Notes under the pieces: model-generated
Databases searched by the model: none
Seen by the model: the letters and a program-made list of their open reading frames with translations, nothing else
Told to the model about the DNA's origin: nothing
Part shown: piece by piece, positions 34,288 to 47,031 of the stretch
Layout of the letters: each line of letters begins with the position of its first letter
Numbering within the stretch: position 1 is the first letter of the stretch
NCBI RefSeq assembly: GCF_041431415.1
Contig: NZ_CP107845.1
Location: forward strand, 3,968,001 to 4,032,000
Length of the DNA: 64,000 nt
Origin: Streptomyces sp. NBC_00513
GTDB lineage: Bacteria > Actinomycetota > Actinomycetes > Streptomycetales > Streptomycetaceae
Direction of reading: 5' to 3'
Translations under genes and position numbers: made by a program

Positions 34288-34316
34288 ATGACAGCATGAC
34301 TGAATGATTCAGTCAA
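34288..34316 (-). promoter_or_regulatory. Predicted fic promoter with overlapping 19-bp palindromic operator
   Basis: On the minus strand TTGACT (34316-34311) and TGTCAT (34293-34288) are spaced by 17 bp. The palindrome tgactgaatgattcagtca (34297-34315) has 9-bp perfect arms and covers the -35 box and spacer. The -10 box ends 6 bp before the ATG, predicting a leaderless mRNA. Binding factor unknown; the Fic protein's own winged helix is a candidate. Confidence 0.6.
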
Positions 34317-34349
34317 TTTTTCATCCCATGCCGTTACATCCCGAGGCCC

Positions 34350-36122
34350 TTACACCTGGCCGTCCGAGCCATCGACGAACAGGACGCTGAGTGCGTCCAG
34401 AATCCATTCCCCGCTGGTCACGGTGACCCCATCCCGTGTCACCGGATGGACGAGCATCCCCGTGGCCGCGAGCACCGCCAGAGCTGCCTCCTTCACCCCG
34501 AGGGCGGGAGCCAGCCGTAAGTGCAGCCGGTGAAGTCTGGCCGCGTCCCGCGCAATGATCTTCCCCTCGAAGTGCCAGTCGGGAGCCCCTTCCCGGGCTT
34601 GCTCAAGGAGCCCGAGCTCCGCAGGAACCCTGCGCGGGTCCCAGGCATCCGGGTGGGCATGTAGCCAGGCGACGACAGCCGCCAGATCATCATGGCCGGG
34701 GGCGGTCACCCCGGCCGCGGCAATCGATGCCGCGACAGGGGGCGGCAATCCCTCCCTGAGTTGCGGAATGCTCGTGTCGATCGGGTTGAGATCAAGAACG
34801 CTGTAGAACAGCGCACGAGTCATCGCCGCCGGGCCGTTGCCGGCGATGGCACTGAATGGCTTGAGTTCCCACTCGGTTTCGGCAACTGCTCGTTGAGCAT
34901 CGCCCTCGAACCTGTTGACCGCGTAGGTACTCATGTGTGCGCGGGGAGCGCGGGGGTTCTTCTGAGCTGCTTCTGCTGCGGCACGCGTCGCACGCCACAC
35001 GAGGTTGTAGATCTCCCCGAGGGGCCGGTGTTCGGCGACCTTGTAGGCCGCATCGCCAAGTCGAGCACCATGGTTCTCCGGAACCGGAGGCAGGTTCAGC
35101 TCCTCCAGTCGGTTGGTGAAGTAACGGAGCGCCTCCTCCGCGATGAGTTCCCGCGCGAGCGCCAGCAGCTCGTCCTGCTGCGTCGCGCTCATGAGGGCCG
35201 GACCCAGGGCGGCGGCGAGGTCGATGTCGAGCTGTTCGGCCGCCTTCCCCTGGCTCGTGCCGAAGGGGGCGTAGTACCGAGCCCTCAGCGGATGGAAACT
35301 GCCGTTGAGTTCGGGCGCAGCAAGGGCATCCAGGTCTCCTCCGGCGTCCCGTAGTGCGTGCTCGAAACTGGCTGGGTCCCAGACGAATGCCTCAGCCGGG
35401 CTGGTGGGATGAATCTTCAGCAGCTCGGCCCTGACCAGCGATCCCAGTAACTCGGTCACCTCACCCATGTCCGGGTACAGGGGGTCGAGCCAAGCTCCGA
35501 TATCGGCGATCGGGGAGGTCGAGGAGGCGTACCTCAGGAGTGCCAGAGTCGCGACCATGTCCTTGACGGAGACAGAGAGCGGCTCCGTGCGTTCGCGGGG
35601 AAAGACGGTCGCATAGCGCTGTGCGACAACCTCCTTCTGGACTTCGGCCCACGCGGCGCCGGTGTCGTGGAGGACCTCCTGCTGCCGCGTCCTGGCTCTG
35701 CCGGCCTCCCTCTTGGCCTTGCGCGCCGGATCGAGGACCACGCGCACTGCGGAAAGTAACGACTCCGTGCACTCCACACAGGCGGAATCCTGGCCGTCGC
35801 ACACCTGCTGGAAGGCCGTCCGTGAAGTGAGGCTCAATGCTTCCCCGCATTGGCTACACGTCCGCCCCGGGACCACGGCGCGGACGCCGGCCGCCGCGAC
35901 GGCATAGATCTGGTGTCCCCATCCCGCAGTGTCGATGTCCTTGACCTTCTCGCACCACACAGGAGTACCGAGCTCCGGGGAGAAGCCTGCCAAGGCCCAA
36001 TAGCGCTCACCAATGACGACGAGATCCGGGTCGGCCCCGGGATTCGGGACGAGCTCCGGAACGAGCTTGCCAAGATCTTCAAGTACCGACTGTGGGTCGG
36101 GAAGGTCGCTCACGCCGCTCAC
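34350..36122 (-). CDS. Unrecognised 590-aa protein with cysteine ribbon
   Basis: I do not recognise a family. Visible features: a cysteine cluster with C89-x2-C92 and C115-x2-C118 plus Cys108, likely zinc-binding; then a charged helical region rich in Arg/Lys (residues 130-150, ARKAKREAGRARTRQQEVL). The C-terminal half is mostly helical and Ala/Leu-rich, and ends acidic (LFVDGSDGQV). No signal peptide or membrane span. Starts are GTG at 36122 or GTG at 36113; a TACAGT -10-like hexamer just before suggests a leaderless transcript. It runs in the same direction as fic, 68 bp upstream of it, so the two may form one unit. GC is lower than in neighbouring core genes. Confidence 0.7.
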   Translation of the reverse strand: MSGVSDLPDPQSVLEDLGKLVPELVPNPGADPDLVVIGERYWALAGFSPELGTPVWCEKVKDIDTAGWGHQIYAVAAAGVRAVVPGRTCSQCGEALSLTSRTAFQQVCDGQDSACVECTESLLSAVRVVLDPARKAKREAGRARTRQQEVLHDTGAAWAEVQKEVVAQRYATVFPRERTEPLSVSVKDMVATLALLRYASSTSPIADIGAWLDPLYPDMGEVTELLGSLVRAELLKIHPTSPAEAFVWDPASFEHALRDAGGDLDALAAPELNGSFHPLRARYYAPFGTSQGKAAEQLDIDLAAALGPALMSATQQDELLALARELIAEEALRYFTNRLEELNLPPVPENHGARLGDAAYKVAEHRPLGEIYNLVWRATRAAAEAAQKNPRAPRAHMSTYAVNRFEGDAQRAVAETEWELKPFSAIAGNGPAAMTRALFYSVLDLNPIDTSIPQLREGLPPPVAASIAAAGVTAPGHDDLAAVVAWLHAHPDAWDPRRVPAELGLLEQAREGAPDWHFEGKIIARDAARLHRLHLRLAPALGVKEAALAVLAATGMLVHPVTRDGVTVTSGEWILDALSVLFVDGSDGQV

Positions 36123-36271
36123 TGTAGGGCGGGAACCCGACCGCGCGGGATCAAATGAGCTGCCCTGCTCGCCATGACTTCAGGGCCGAACCCGGCGCCT
36201 TCCCGATCCGCTCACCCAGTCCTGCAGCCACCAGGAGATCCACCAGACAGACCTCCCGCACGACTGCCGCG

Positions 36272-36321
36272 TTTTGTCCGTTTGGCCGTGTTGGCGCGTC
36301 AACGAGGCCAAACGGACAAAA
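36272..36321. repeat. 16-bp perfect inverted repeat beside tRNA-Ala terminator
   Basis: ttttgtccgtttggcc at 36272-36287 is exactly inverted at 36306-36321. The 18-bp spacer contains a smaller gttg/caac stem. The right arm is fused to the T-run of the tRNA-Ala terminator. It marks the boundary between the accessory block and the tRNA, and could be a recombination or integrase site or a second terminator. Confidence 0.7.
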
Positions 36322-36361
36322 GACCCCCTTGACTTGCGTTTCCGCAGGTCAAGGGGGTCTT
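36320..36361 (-). terminator. Rho-independent terminator of tRNA-Ala
   Basis: On the minus strand a 14-bp stem (aagacccccttgac arms), extended by an inner tgcg/cgca stem with a gaaa tetraloop, is followed by tttt. Confidence 0.85.
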
Positions 36362-36368
36362 CGCGATG

Positions 36369-36441
36369 TGGAGCCTAGGAGATTCGAACTCCTGACATCT
36401 GCCTTGCAAAGGCAGCGCTCTACCAACTGAGCTAAGGCCCC
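36369..36441 (-). tRNA. tRNA-Ala (anticodon UGC)
   Basis: The 73-nt reverse complement folds normally: acceptor ggggcct/aggctcc with one G-U pair, D arm agctcagttggtagagc, anticodon stem ctgcc/ggcag with loop ttTGCaa, and T arm aggagttcgaatctcct. Discriminator A, no encoded CCA. Its 3' end faces the accessory block, the usual side for integrative elements. Confidence 0.96.
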
Positions 36442-36601
36442 GAAAAGTGGACACGGCCGCCCCCGGAGAAGGAGTGGTCGTTCCGCAGAACAGAGTACCG
36501 GGTGTACCCCCTCATCCCGCAAAATGATAGGGACTCCCGCCCCGCGACCACTCTCCGTAAGATGCTCGCGAGGTTCGCACCAGCGAAGGGGAGTAGTAAG
36601 A

Positions 36602-37150
36602 GTGGACGCTGTACAGCAAGAGGCCACGGCCAGAGCCAGAGAGCTTCAGCGCAGTTGGTACGGGGAGCCGTTGGGGGCGCTCTTCCGCCGGCTCATAGAT
36701 GACCTCGGCTTGAACCAGGCTCGCCTCGCTGCCGTCCTCGGGCTTTCGGCGCCGATGTTGTCCCAGCTGATGAGCGGCCAGCGCGCCAAGATCGGCAACC
36801 CGGCCGTGGTCCAGCGGGTCCAGGCCCTGCAGGATCTCGCCGGTCAGGTGGCCGACGGAAGCGTCAGCGCGGGGGAGGCCACCGACAGGATGGACGAGAT
36901 CAAGAAGACCCAGGGGGGATCCGTCCTCAGCAACAGCGGGCAGACGGCGGCCGGTTCGGGCGCGCCCACCGTCAAGCGGGTCGTCCGTGAGATCCAGTCG
37001 CTGCTGCGCTCCGTCTCGGCGGCCGGGGACATCATCGACGCGGCGGAGACCCTCGCCCCCAGCCATCCGGAACTGGCAGAGTTCCTCCGGGTGTACGGAG
37101 CGGGTCGCACCGCCGACGCCGTGGCGCATTACGAGTCGCACCAGAACTGA
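36602..37150 (+). CDS. Helix-turn-helix DNA-binding protein
   Basis: Protein of 182 aa. An XRE/Cro-like HTH near residues 30-60 (LGLNQARLAAVLGLSAPMLS QLMSG) is followed by RAKIGNPAVVQRVQALQDLA. The C-terminus is helical (REIQSLLRSVSAAGDIIDAA, HPELAEFLRVYG). GTG at 36602 follows GGGGAG. It is followed after 94 bp of repeat-rich sequence by a Ser/Thr kinase on the same strand, a pairing that suggests the kinase could control it. Targets are unknown. Confidence 0.82.
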   Translation: MDAVQQEATARARELQRSWYGEPLGALFRRLIDDLGLNQARLAAVLGLSAPMLSQLMSGQRAKIGNPAVVQRVQALQDLAGQVADGSVSAGEATDRMDEIKKTQGGSVLSNSGQTAAGSGAPTVKRVVREIQSLLRSVSAAGDIIDAAETLAPSHPELAEFLRVYGAGRTADAVAHYESHQN

Positions 37151-37161
37151 GTCACGGCGGA

Positions 37162-37214
37162 CGACGACTGGCGACCGACGACCGACGACTGGCAACCGAC
37201 AACTGGCAACTGGC
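37162..37214. repeat. Imperfect direct repeats between HTH and kinase genes
   Basis: cgacgactggcgaccgac (37162-37179) recurs as cgacgactggcaaccgac (37183-37200), followed by a partial aactggcaactggc. They fill most of the 94-bp gap and contain no start codon with a good ribosome site until the kinase ATG. Confidence 0.75.
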
Positions 37215-37244
37215 ATCCGGCGACGACGGGGGACGGGCACAGCG

Positions 37245-38630
37245 ATGGGTGAGGTCTTCGCGGGCCGGTACGAGCTGATCGACCCGATCGGTCGGGGTGG
37301 AGCGGGCGCCGTCTGGCGTGCCTGGGACCACCGCCGCCGTCGGTACGTCGCCGCGAAGGTCCTCATGCAGAGCGACGCCCACACCCTGCTGCGGTTCGTG
37401 CGCGAGCAGGCCCTGCGGATCGATCATCCGCACGTGCTCGCGCCGGCCAGTTGGGCGGCGGACGACGACAAGGTCCTGTTCACCATGGACCTGGTCGCCG
37501 GGGGCTCGCTCGCCCACGTGATCGGGGACTACGGCCCCCTGCCGCCCCGGTTCGTGTGCACGCTGCTCGACCAGCTCCTGGCGGGACTGGCGGCGGTCCA
37601 CGCGGAGGGCGTCGTCCACCGCGACATCAAACCGGCCAACATACTGATGGCGGCCACCGGAACCGGGCGGCCGCACCTGCGGCTGTCCGACTTCGGCATC
37701 TCCATGCGCAAGGGTGAGCCGCGGCTCACCGAGACCAACTACGTCGTGGGTACGCCGGGTTACTCCGCCCCCGAGCAACTCCTCGGCGCGGAGCCCGACT
37801 TCCCCGCCGATTTCTTCGCCACCGGCCTGGTCGCCCTGTACCTCCTCCAGGGGCGCAAGCCGGACGCCCAGGCACTGGTGGAGCACTTCCTGGCGCACGG
37901 CACCCCAGATGCCCCCGAAGGCGTCCCCGCGCCCCTGTGGGACGTCATCGCGAACCTCCTGCAACCCGATCCCCAGAGCCGGTTCAGAACCGCCACAGGG
38001 GCCCGCAAGGCCCTTGCCGAGGCCATGGAGCTGCTTCCGCCCGCCGCGCCGGACGAGGAGCCGGTGGAGGTGTTCGACCAACTCGGCCCGCTCCCCGACG
38101 GTTTCGGCCCCCATGGGCCGCAGAACACCAGCGCGGTGACCCCCGGGAGCGGCCCCACCGCCGCCGTGGTCCCACACCCGGCCACGGGGCCCGGTGGGAC
38201 CACCCCGACGGACCCGCGCACGGGCGCCGTGGCACCGCCCCCGCTCCTGCCCCCGGACCGGACCCCGTCGTCGGCCGCGCCCGCACCCGTCCACACCCCG
38301 ACGCCCACCCCCGCCGCGTACGCGACGCCGCCCGCGCCCCTCGACGCGTTCGGGCCGCCCCCCACGGCGTACGGCCCCTCCGAGACGGGCAGTTTCCACC
38401 TGCCCCCGCCGGCCGCACCCGAGCCGGCCCTCACCCCGCTCGGCGCCGAAGCACCGGCCCGGCCCGCCCGGCCCGCAGCGGCCTCACCGACCGGCCCGAC
38501 GACGCCCCCCGGCCCGGCCGCGCCCCGCGCCTTCCGGATCGCCCCGCCCCCGGCGAGGGTCACGGTCGGCATCCTCGCCGCCGCGCTCCTCTGCTTCGCG
38601 GTGGGCGCCTGGGCACTGACCCGCCTCTGA
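37245..38630 (+). CDS. Ser/Thr protein kinase with C-terminal membrane anchor
   Basis: Hanks-type kinase of 461 aa. The P-loop GRGGAGAVWRAWD, Lys38 in VAAKVL, catalytic HRDIKPANIL (Asp near 127) and DFGISM followed by GTPGYSAPEQ are intact. About 140 Pro/Thr-rich residues follow, then one C-terminal membrane span (VGILAAALLCFAVGAWALTRL) with virtually nothing outside, so unlike PknB it has no sensor domain. ATG at 37245. Substrate unknown; the upstream HTH protein is a candidate. Confidence 0.92.
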   Translation: MGEVFAGRYELIDPIGRGGAGAVWRAWDHRRRRYVAAKVLMQSDAHTLLRFVREQALRIDHPHVLAPASWAADDDKVLFTMDLVAGGSLAHVIGDYGPLPPRFVCTLLDQLLAGLAAVHAEGVVHRDIKPANILMAATGTGRPHLRLSDFGISMRKGEPRLTETNYVVGTPGYSAPEQLLGAEPDFPADFFATGLVALYLLQGRKPDAQALVEHFLAHGTPDAPEGVPAPLWDVIANLLQPDPQSRFRTATGARKALAEAMELLPPAAPDEEPVEVFDQLGPLPDGFGPHGPQNTSAVTPGSGPTAAVVPHPATGPGGTTPTDPRTGAVAPPPLLPPDRTPSSAAPAPVHTPTPTPAAYATPPAPLDAFGPPPTAYGPSETGSFHLPPPAAPEPALTPLGAEAPARPARPAAASPTGPTTPPGPAAPRAFRIAPPPARVTVGILAAALLCFAVGAWALTRL

Positions 38631-38652
38631 CCCACCCGCGTCCACCCGTCCC

Positions 38653-38669
38653 CCCGGGGAAACCCCGGG
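38653..38669. terminator. Small hairpin between convergent kinase and secreted-protein genes
   Basis: cccgggg / ccccggg arms with an aaa loop inside an 82-bp C-rich gap. Weak but in the right place for two convergent stops. Confidence 0.4.
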
Positions 38670-38712
38670 CCCCGGAAACCCCAGAACCCCCGGAAGCCCC
38701 GTCCCCCGGAAG

Positions 38713-40029
38713 CTACCGGCGTCCCGCCCCGTCACCCCGCCGGGACAGCAGGATCCATCCCCCGAGCACGAGCAGCAGCACCGTCCCCGCTCCGAAGCCG
38801 CCGGTGGCCACCACCCGCATCACCGAGCGGTTGTCCTCGGCCGCGGCGGCCTCCGGCCCGGTGAGCCCCTCCTTGGCGGCGGTGCGGTCGGCGGCGTCCA
38901 CCCCGAACCCGGCCGCGCTCAGGCTCTCCCGGTACGCCGGCGCCTTCCCGGGGGTCCCGAGGACGTCCATCCGCAGGGTCAGCGGCACCGGTACCGCGTC
39001 CTCGGTGAACTCCCCGACCTTCCCGCCCAGCGTCACGGCGACGTAGTACCAGCCGGCCACGCGCGTCCCGCGCATCTCCGCGTCGTCGGAGAAACGGTTC
39101 TCGTACGCCACCGGAGCCGTCTTGGGCAGCGTGATCCCGGCCTGCTTGCCGTCGTAGGAGGTCGCCTTGGAGTCGACCAGCGCCCGGTAGGGGCTGTAGA
39201 CCGACACCGTGAGGCCATTGGACGCCGAGCCGTACTCCTTCGTCATCCTGGCGGCCGCGATCTCCGCGCCGATCCCCAACTGCTGTCCCCAGTCCAGCGG
39301 GACGCGGTAGTACCGGGTCTGCCCGGGCCGCAGGTCGTCGCGCCACACCCCCGTCCCGAGGGCGCGCGCGTCGTTGAAGCCGGTGCCGCCGGTCCGGGCG
39401 AGCGAGGCACCGCCGGGCAGGGTCGGCGAGGCCGAGGGCCAGACGCTGGGCGCGACCGTCGGGGAGCCGCCGCCGAGGGCCGGCTCGCGCAGGACGAGGA
39501 GTTCGACCGGCCAGCGCCCCCGATCGGAGTCCTTGGCCGCGGTGCGCGTGACCTTCGCGTAGTAGGTGGCGGCGGCCTGGCACTCGCCGTCCTCCTTGAC
39601 CCGCCGGACGGCCGCCGCGCTCACCGGGACGGGGTCGTAGCCGAAGCCGGCCCGCGCGTTGCCGGAGCAGCGGGTCCCCGCGCCGGAGATGATCTCGACC
39701 TCGATGCCGTCGCCGTAGCCGACCTTGGCGCCGGCGGGCGGGCGGACCACCGCGGAGACGTACACGTCGGACGTGGCGTCGAGCCGGAGTTGGTAGAAGC
39801 GTTCCTCCGGGCCGATGGTGTCCTCGTGGACCGTCCCGATCTCCAGCGGCGCGGTGTCCGCGGTGGAGGGCCTGCCCTCGACCCGCTTCGCACCGTCCGC
39901 CGCGCGGTACGTCGGCACCGGCTGCGGCGCCGTGCCCGCCGCCCACGCGGCCCCCGGCAGCGCCGCCACGAGCCCCAGCCCGGCGACCCCCGCCAGCACG
40001 ACGCTCCGTATCCGACGTCCCCGATCCAT
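38713..40029 (-). CDS. Secreted, C-terminally membrane-anchored protein of unknown function
   Basis: Protein of 438 aa. An N-terminal signal peptide (RIRSVVLAGVAGLGLVAALP, cleavage near AWA-AG at about residue 31) leads a large extracytoplasmic region with two similar-looking beta-rich halves (ERFYQLRLDATSDVYVSAVV and TRYYRVPLDWGQQLGIGAEI) and paired cysteines. A C-terminal span (GTVLLLVLGGWILLS) and basic tail RRGDGAGRR anchor it. ATG at 40029 is the most sensible start; the longer frame adds a cysteine-rich leader that overlaps promoter palindromes. No family name can be given with confidence. Confidence 0.8.
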   Translation of the reverse strand: MDRGRRIRSVVLAGVAGLGLVAALPGAAWAAGTAPQPVPTYRAADGAKRVEGRPSTADTAPLEIGTVHEDTIGPEERFYQLRLDATSDVYVSAVVRPPAGAKVGYGDGIEVEIISGAGTRCSGNARAGFGYDPVPVSAAAVRRVKEDGECQAAATYYAKVTRTAAKDSDRGRWPVELLVLREPALGGGSPTVAPSVWPSASPTLPGGASLARTGGTGFNDARALGTGVWRDDLRPGQTRYYRVPLDWGQQLGIGAEIAAARMTKEYGSASNGLTVSVYSPYRALVDSKATSYDGKQAGITLPKTAPVAYENRFSDDAEMRGTRVAGWYYVAVTLGGKVGEFTEDAVPVPLTLRMDVLGTPGKAPAYRESLSAAGFGVDAADRTAAKEGLTGPEAAAAEDNRSVMRVVATGGFGAGTVLLLVLGGWILLSRRGDGAGRR

Positions 40030-40044
40030 CACACGCACCCCGAG

Positions 40045-40079
40045 TTTGCTAGCGCAAGCAAATTCTTTGCATATTGCAA
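40045..40079. promoter_or_regulatory. Two AT-rich palindromes upstream of the secreted-protein gene
   Basis: tttgct agcgca agcaaa (40045-40062) has perfect 6-bp arms, and ttgca tat tgcaa (40067-40079) perfect 5-bp arms. They are 16-50 bp upstream of the ATG in otherwise GC-rich DNA, and look like operator sites for a dimeric regulator. Confidence 0.5.
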
Positions 40080-40174
40080 GCTTCATCACGAAACAACACG
40101 CAGAACAGCACACAGAACAGCACAAAGCCCCGGCAGCAGCGGCAGCCGGGGCTTCATGGGATCAATCGTGGGTC

Positions 40175-40309
40175 TCACACGCCAGAACCAGAAGGCACGG
40201 AGTCGGTTGCCTCCGTCCACAGGTCCTGCTCGGCACGGTCCGCCTGGATCTGGCGGTACACGAGGAGCCCGCCGATGGCGGCCAGTGCGACCAGGAGCAG
40301 CTTCTTCAC
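40175..40309 (-). CDS. DLW-39 family small membrane protein
   Basis: A 44-aa protein with basic start VKKLLLVALAAIGGLLVYRQ, one membrane span, and the family's DLW tripeptide in DRAEQDLWTEATD. GTG start at 40309. It lies between the secreted-protein gene and tRNA-Ile, the usual position of DLW-39 proteins downstream of gyrA in actinobacteria. Function unknown. Confidence 0.85.
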   Translation of the reverse strand: MKKLLLVALAAIGGLLVYRQIQADRAEQDLWTEATDSVPSGSGV

Positions 40310-40415
40310 CGCGCGACCTCGTCTTTCGTTGACGTTGGGGACTTCTGGCGCCCAACAATACACACCGACCGATACCGATCGGTTATCTGGGAACCCCTCA
40401 ACTGGCCCAACGACA

Positions 40416-40446
40416 AAGACCCCCAGGCCGGGGGCCTGGGGGTCTT
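40416..40446 (-). terminator. Terminator of tRNA-Ile
   Basis: 14-bp perfect stem (aagacccccaggcc arms) with a ggg loop, 9 bp beyond the tRNA 3' end; the minus strand continues into tttg. Confidence 0.82.
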
Positions 40447-40454
40447 CGACACTG

Positions 40455-40528
40455 TGGGGCTAACAGGATTTGAACCTGTGGCCTCATCCTTATCAGGGAT
40501 GCGCTCTAACCAACTGAGCTATAGCCCC
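40455..40528 (-). tRNA. tRNA-Ile (anticodon GAU)
   Basis: 74-nt reverse complement: acceptor ggggcta/tagcccc, D arm agctcagttggttagagc, anticodon stem catcc/ggatg with loop ctGATaa, T arm caggttcaaatcctg. Discriminator A; CCA not encoded. Confidence 0.96.
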
Positions 40529-40681
40529 ATCCGCGCTGCGCGCTGACTCCTGAAGGTTAGCGCACACACCCGGTAGGTCCAAAATCCGTTCCCGGGGGCT
40601 CTCCGGAGGTCGACCCGGGGGACGCCACGACGGCGTCCCCGCAGGTCAGTCAGCCGGTGAGCCGGCCCTCGAACGGGTCGG

Positions 40682-41314
40682 TCACTCGTCCTCGGCCAGC
40701 GTCAGCTCGACGCCTCCGACGAAGCCCGCCGACAGGTTGTAGATGAACGAGCCGAGCGTCGCCAGCGCCGTCATGAGCACCACGTCGATGACCGCGATCA
40801 CCGAGCTGAAGATCAGCACGCGGGGCAGCGAGAGGAACGACTGGAGGTCGAACCCGTTGCTCTCGTTCGATCCGGTCGCCTCGCTGATCGTGCCGCCGAC
40901 GGTCGAGAAGACGCCCATCGCGTCCATGACCATCCACAGCACCACCGACGCGACGACCGTGCAGACACCGAGCGCGATCGACAGGAGGAAGCTGACCTTC
41001 ATCACCGACCACGGGTCGGCCTTGGCCACCCGCAGTCGCGCCTTGCGCGTCCGGGGCGCCGTACGGGCCCCGGTGCGCGGCCGGCGCTGCGTGTCCCCGG
41101 CCTGGCCCCCGCGCGCCGCCCCCGGGCCCGAGGGCGCCGAGTAGGCCTGCGGGGGCTGGTAGGGCTGACCGCCCCGGTTCTGACCGGCGTCGGTCGGCGA
41201 CTTCGGCTGCGATCCTCGGGTATCCGTCACGGTTCCCCCCTGGGAGTCCGCGGCGGGGCCACGGGCACCGTTCGCTCCAGTCTTGGCCGGTCCGGCGCCC
41301 GCGGCTCCACTCAC
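40682..41314 (-). CDS. DUF3566 membrane protein downstream of gyrA
   Basis: Protein of 210 aa with a Gly/Pro-rich cytoplasmic N-terminus (about 1-95), then the DUF3566 domain with two membrane spans (VMKVSFLLSIALGVCTVVAS and LIFSSVIAVIDVVLMTALAT). GTG at 41314, 3 bp after the gyrA stop, so it is part of the gyrB-gyrA operon. The association with gyrA is conserved in actinobacteria; function is unclear. Confidence 0.85.
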   Translation of the reverse strand: MSGAAGAGPAKTGANGARGPAADSQGGTVTDTRGSQPKSPTDAGQNRGGQPYQPPQAYSAPSGPGAARGGQAGDTQRRPRTGARTAPRTRKARLRVAKADPWSVMKVSFLLSIALGVCTVVASVVLWMVMDAMGVFSTVGGTISEATGSNESNGFDLQSFLSLPRVLIFSSVIAVIDVVLMTALATLGSFIYNLSAGFVGGVELTLAEDE

Positions 41315-41317
41315 GAC

Positions 41318-43939
<2,622 letters not shown>

Positions 43940-43980
43940 TGCTGGTCAGAAGTCCTTTCAGGCGGTCAGCGAAGGCCGAC

Positions 43981-46455
<2,475 letters not shown>

Positions 46456-47031
46456 TCACCCGTAGGTGTCGCCAGGCCCCGTACTGCCCGGCGCACGCCA
46501 GGGCCCGTGCCGTTTCGGCCGGCCACCCGGACCCGACACCTTGATCATCCGTACGGTGCCCTGCCCCAGCTCAGCGTTCAGCCGCGCCACGAGCTGCGGA
46601 GCCAGCAGTTTCAGCTGCGCCGCCCACGCCGAGGAATCACACCGCACATGAAGCTCACGGTCCTCGTACCGCTCCGGTTCACAGTGCGCGGCGATCTCCG
46701 GGCCGACGATCTCCGACCAGCGTTCCATGACGCCCGCCACCGCCATCGGCATCTCCCAGCCGCGTTCCGTGCGCAGCCGGTCCAACGCGGCCATCAACGG
46801 CATCGGGTCCCTGCCGTCGGCGCGGGCGCCGGATCGCAGACCGGGCTGCTGTCGGCGGTTCTTTCCCGTCGCCGCGTTGCCGCGGGCCCGCGCCTGTTCG
46901 CGCGCCGCCGCGAGCGCCTGTCGCGCCAGGTCCACCCCGGAGGGTTCCGGGGCCTTGCGCTCCGGCTGCCTCTGCTCCGGTCGCTTCTCCCCGGGGCTCT
47001 TCTCCCCGGGGCTCTTCTCGTGATCGCTCAC
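46456..47031 (-). CDS. DUF721 / DciA-like protein
   Basis: Protein of 191 aa. The charged, repetitive N-terminus ([16 protein letters not shown]) and linker precede a DUF721 domain (about 85-165: [41 protein letters not shown]). DUF721 proteins of this oriC position are related to DciA, the ancestral DnaB-helicase loader or operator. The GTG overlaps the recF stop, so it is co-translated with recF. Confidence 0.85.
   Translation of the reverse strand: MSDHEKSPGEKSPGEKRPEQRQPERKAPEPSGVDLARQALAAAREQARARGNAATGKNRRQQPGLRSGARADGRDPMPLMAALDRLRTERGWEMPMAVAGVMERWSEIVGPEIAAHCEPERYEDRELHVRCDSSAWAAQLKLLAPQLVARLNAELGQGTVRMIKVSGPGGRPKRHGPWRAPGSTGPGDTYG

Noticed and set aside
36155..36430. Forward ORF covering the inverted repeat and tRNA-Ala
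   Set aside because: It reads through a terminator and the antisense of a tRNA, with no ribosome site or domain.
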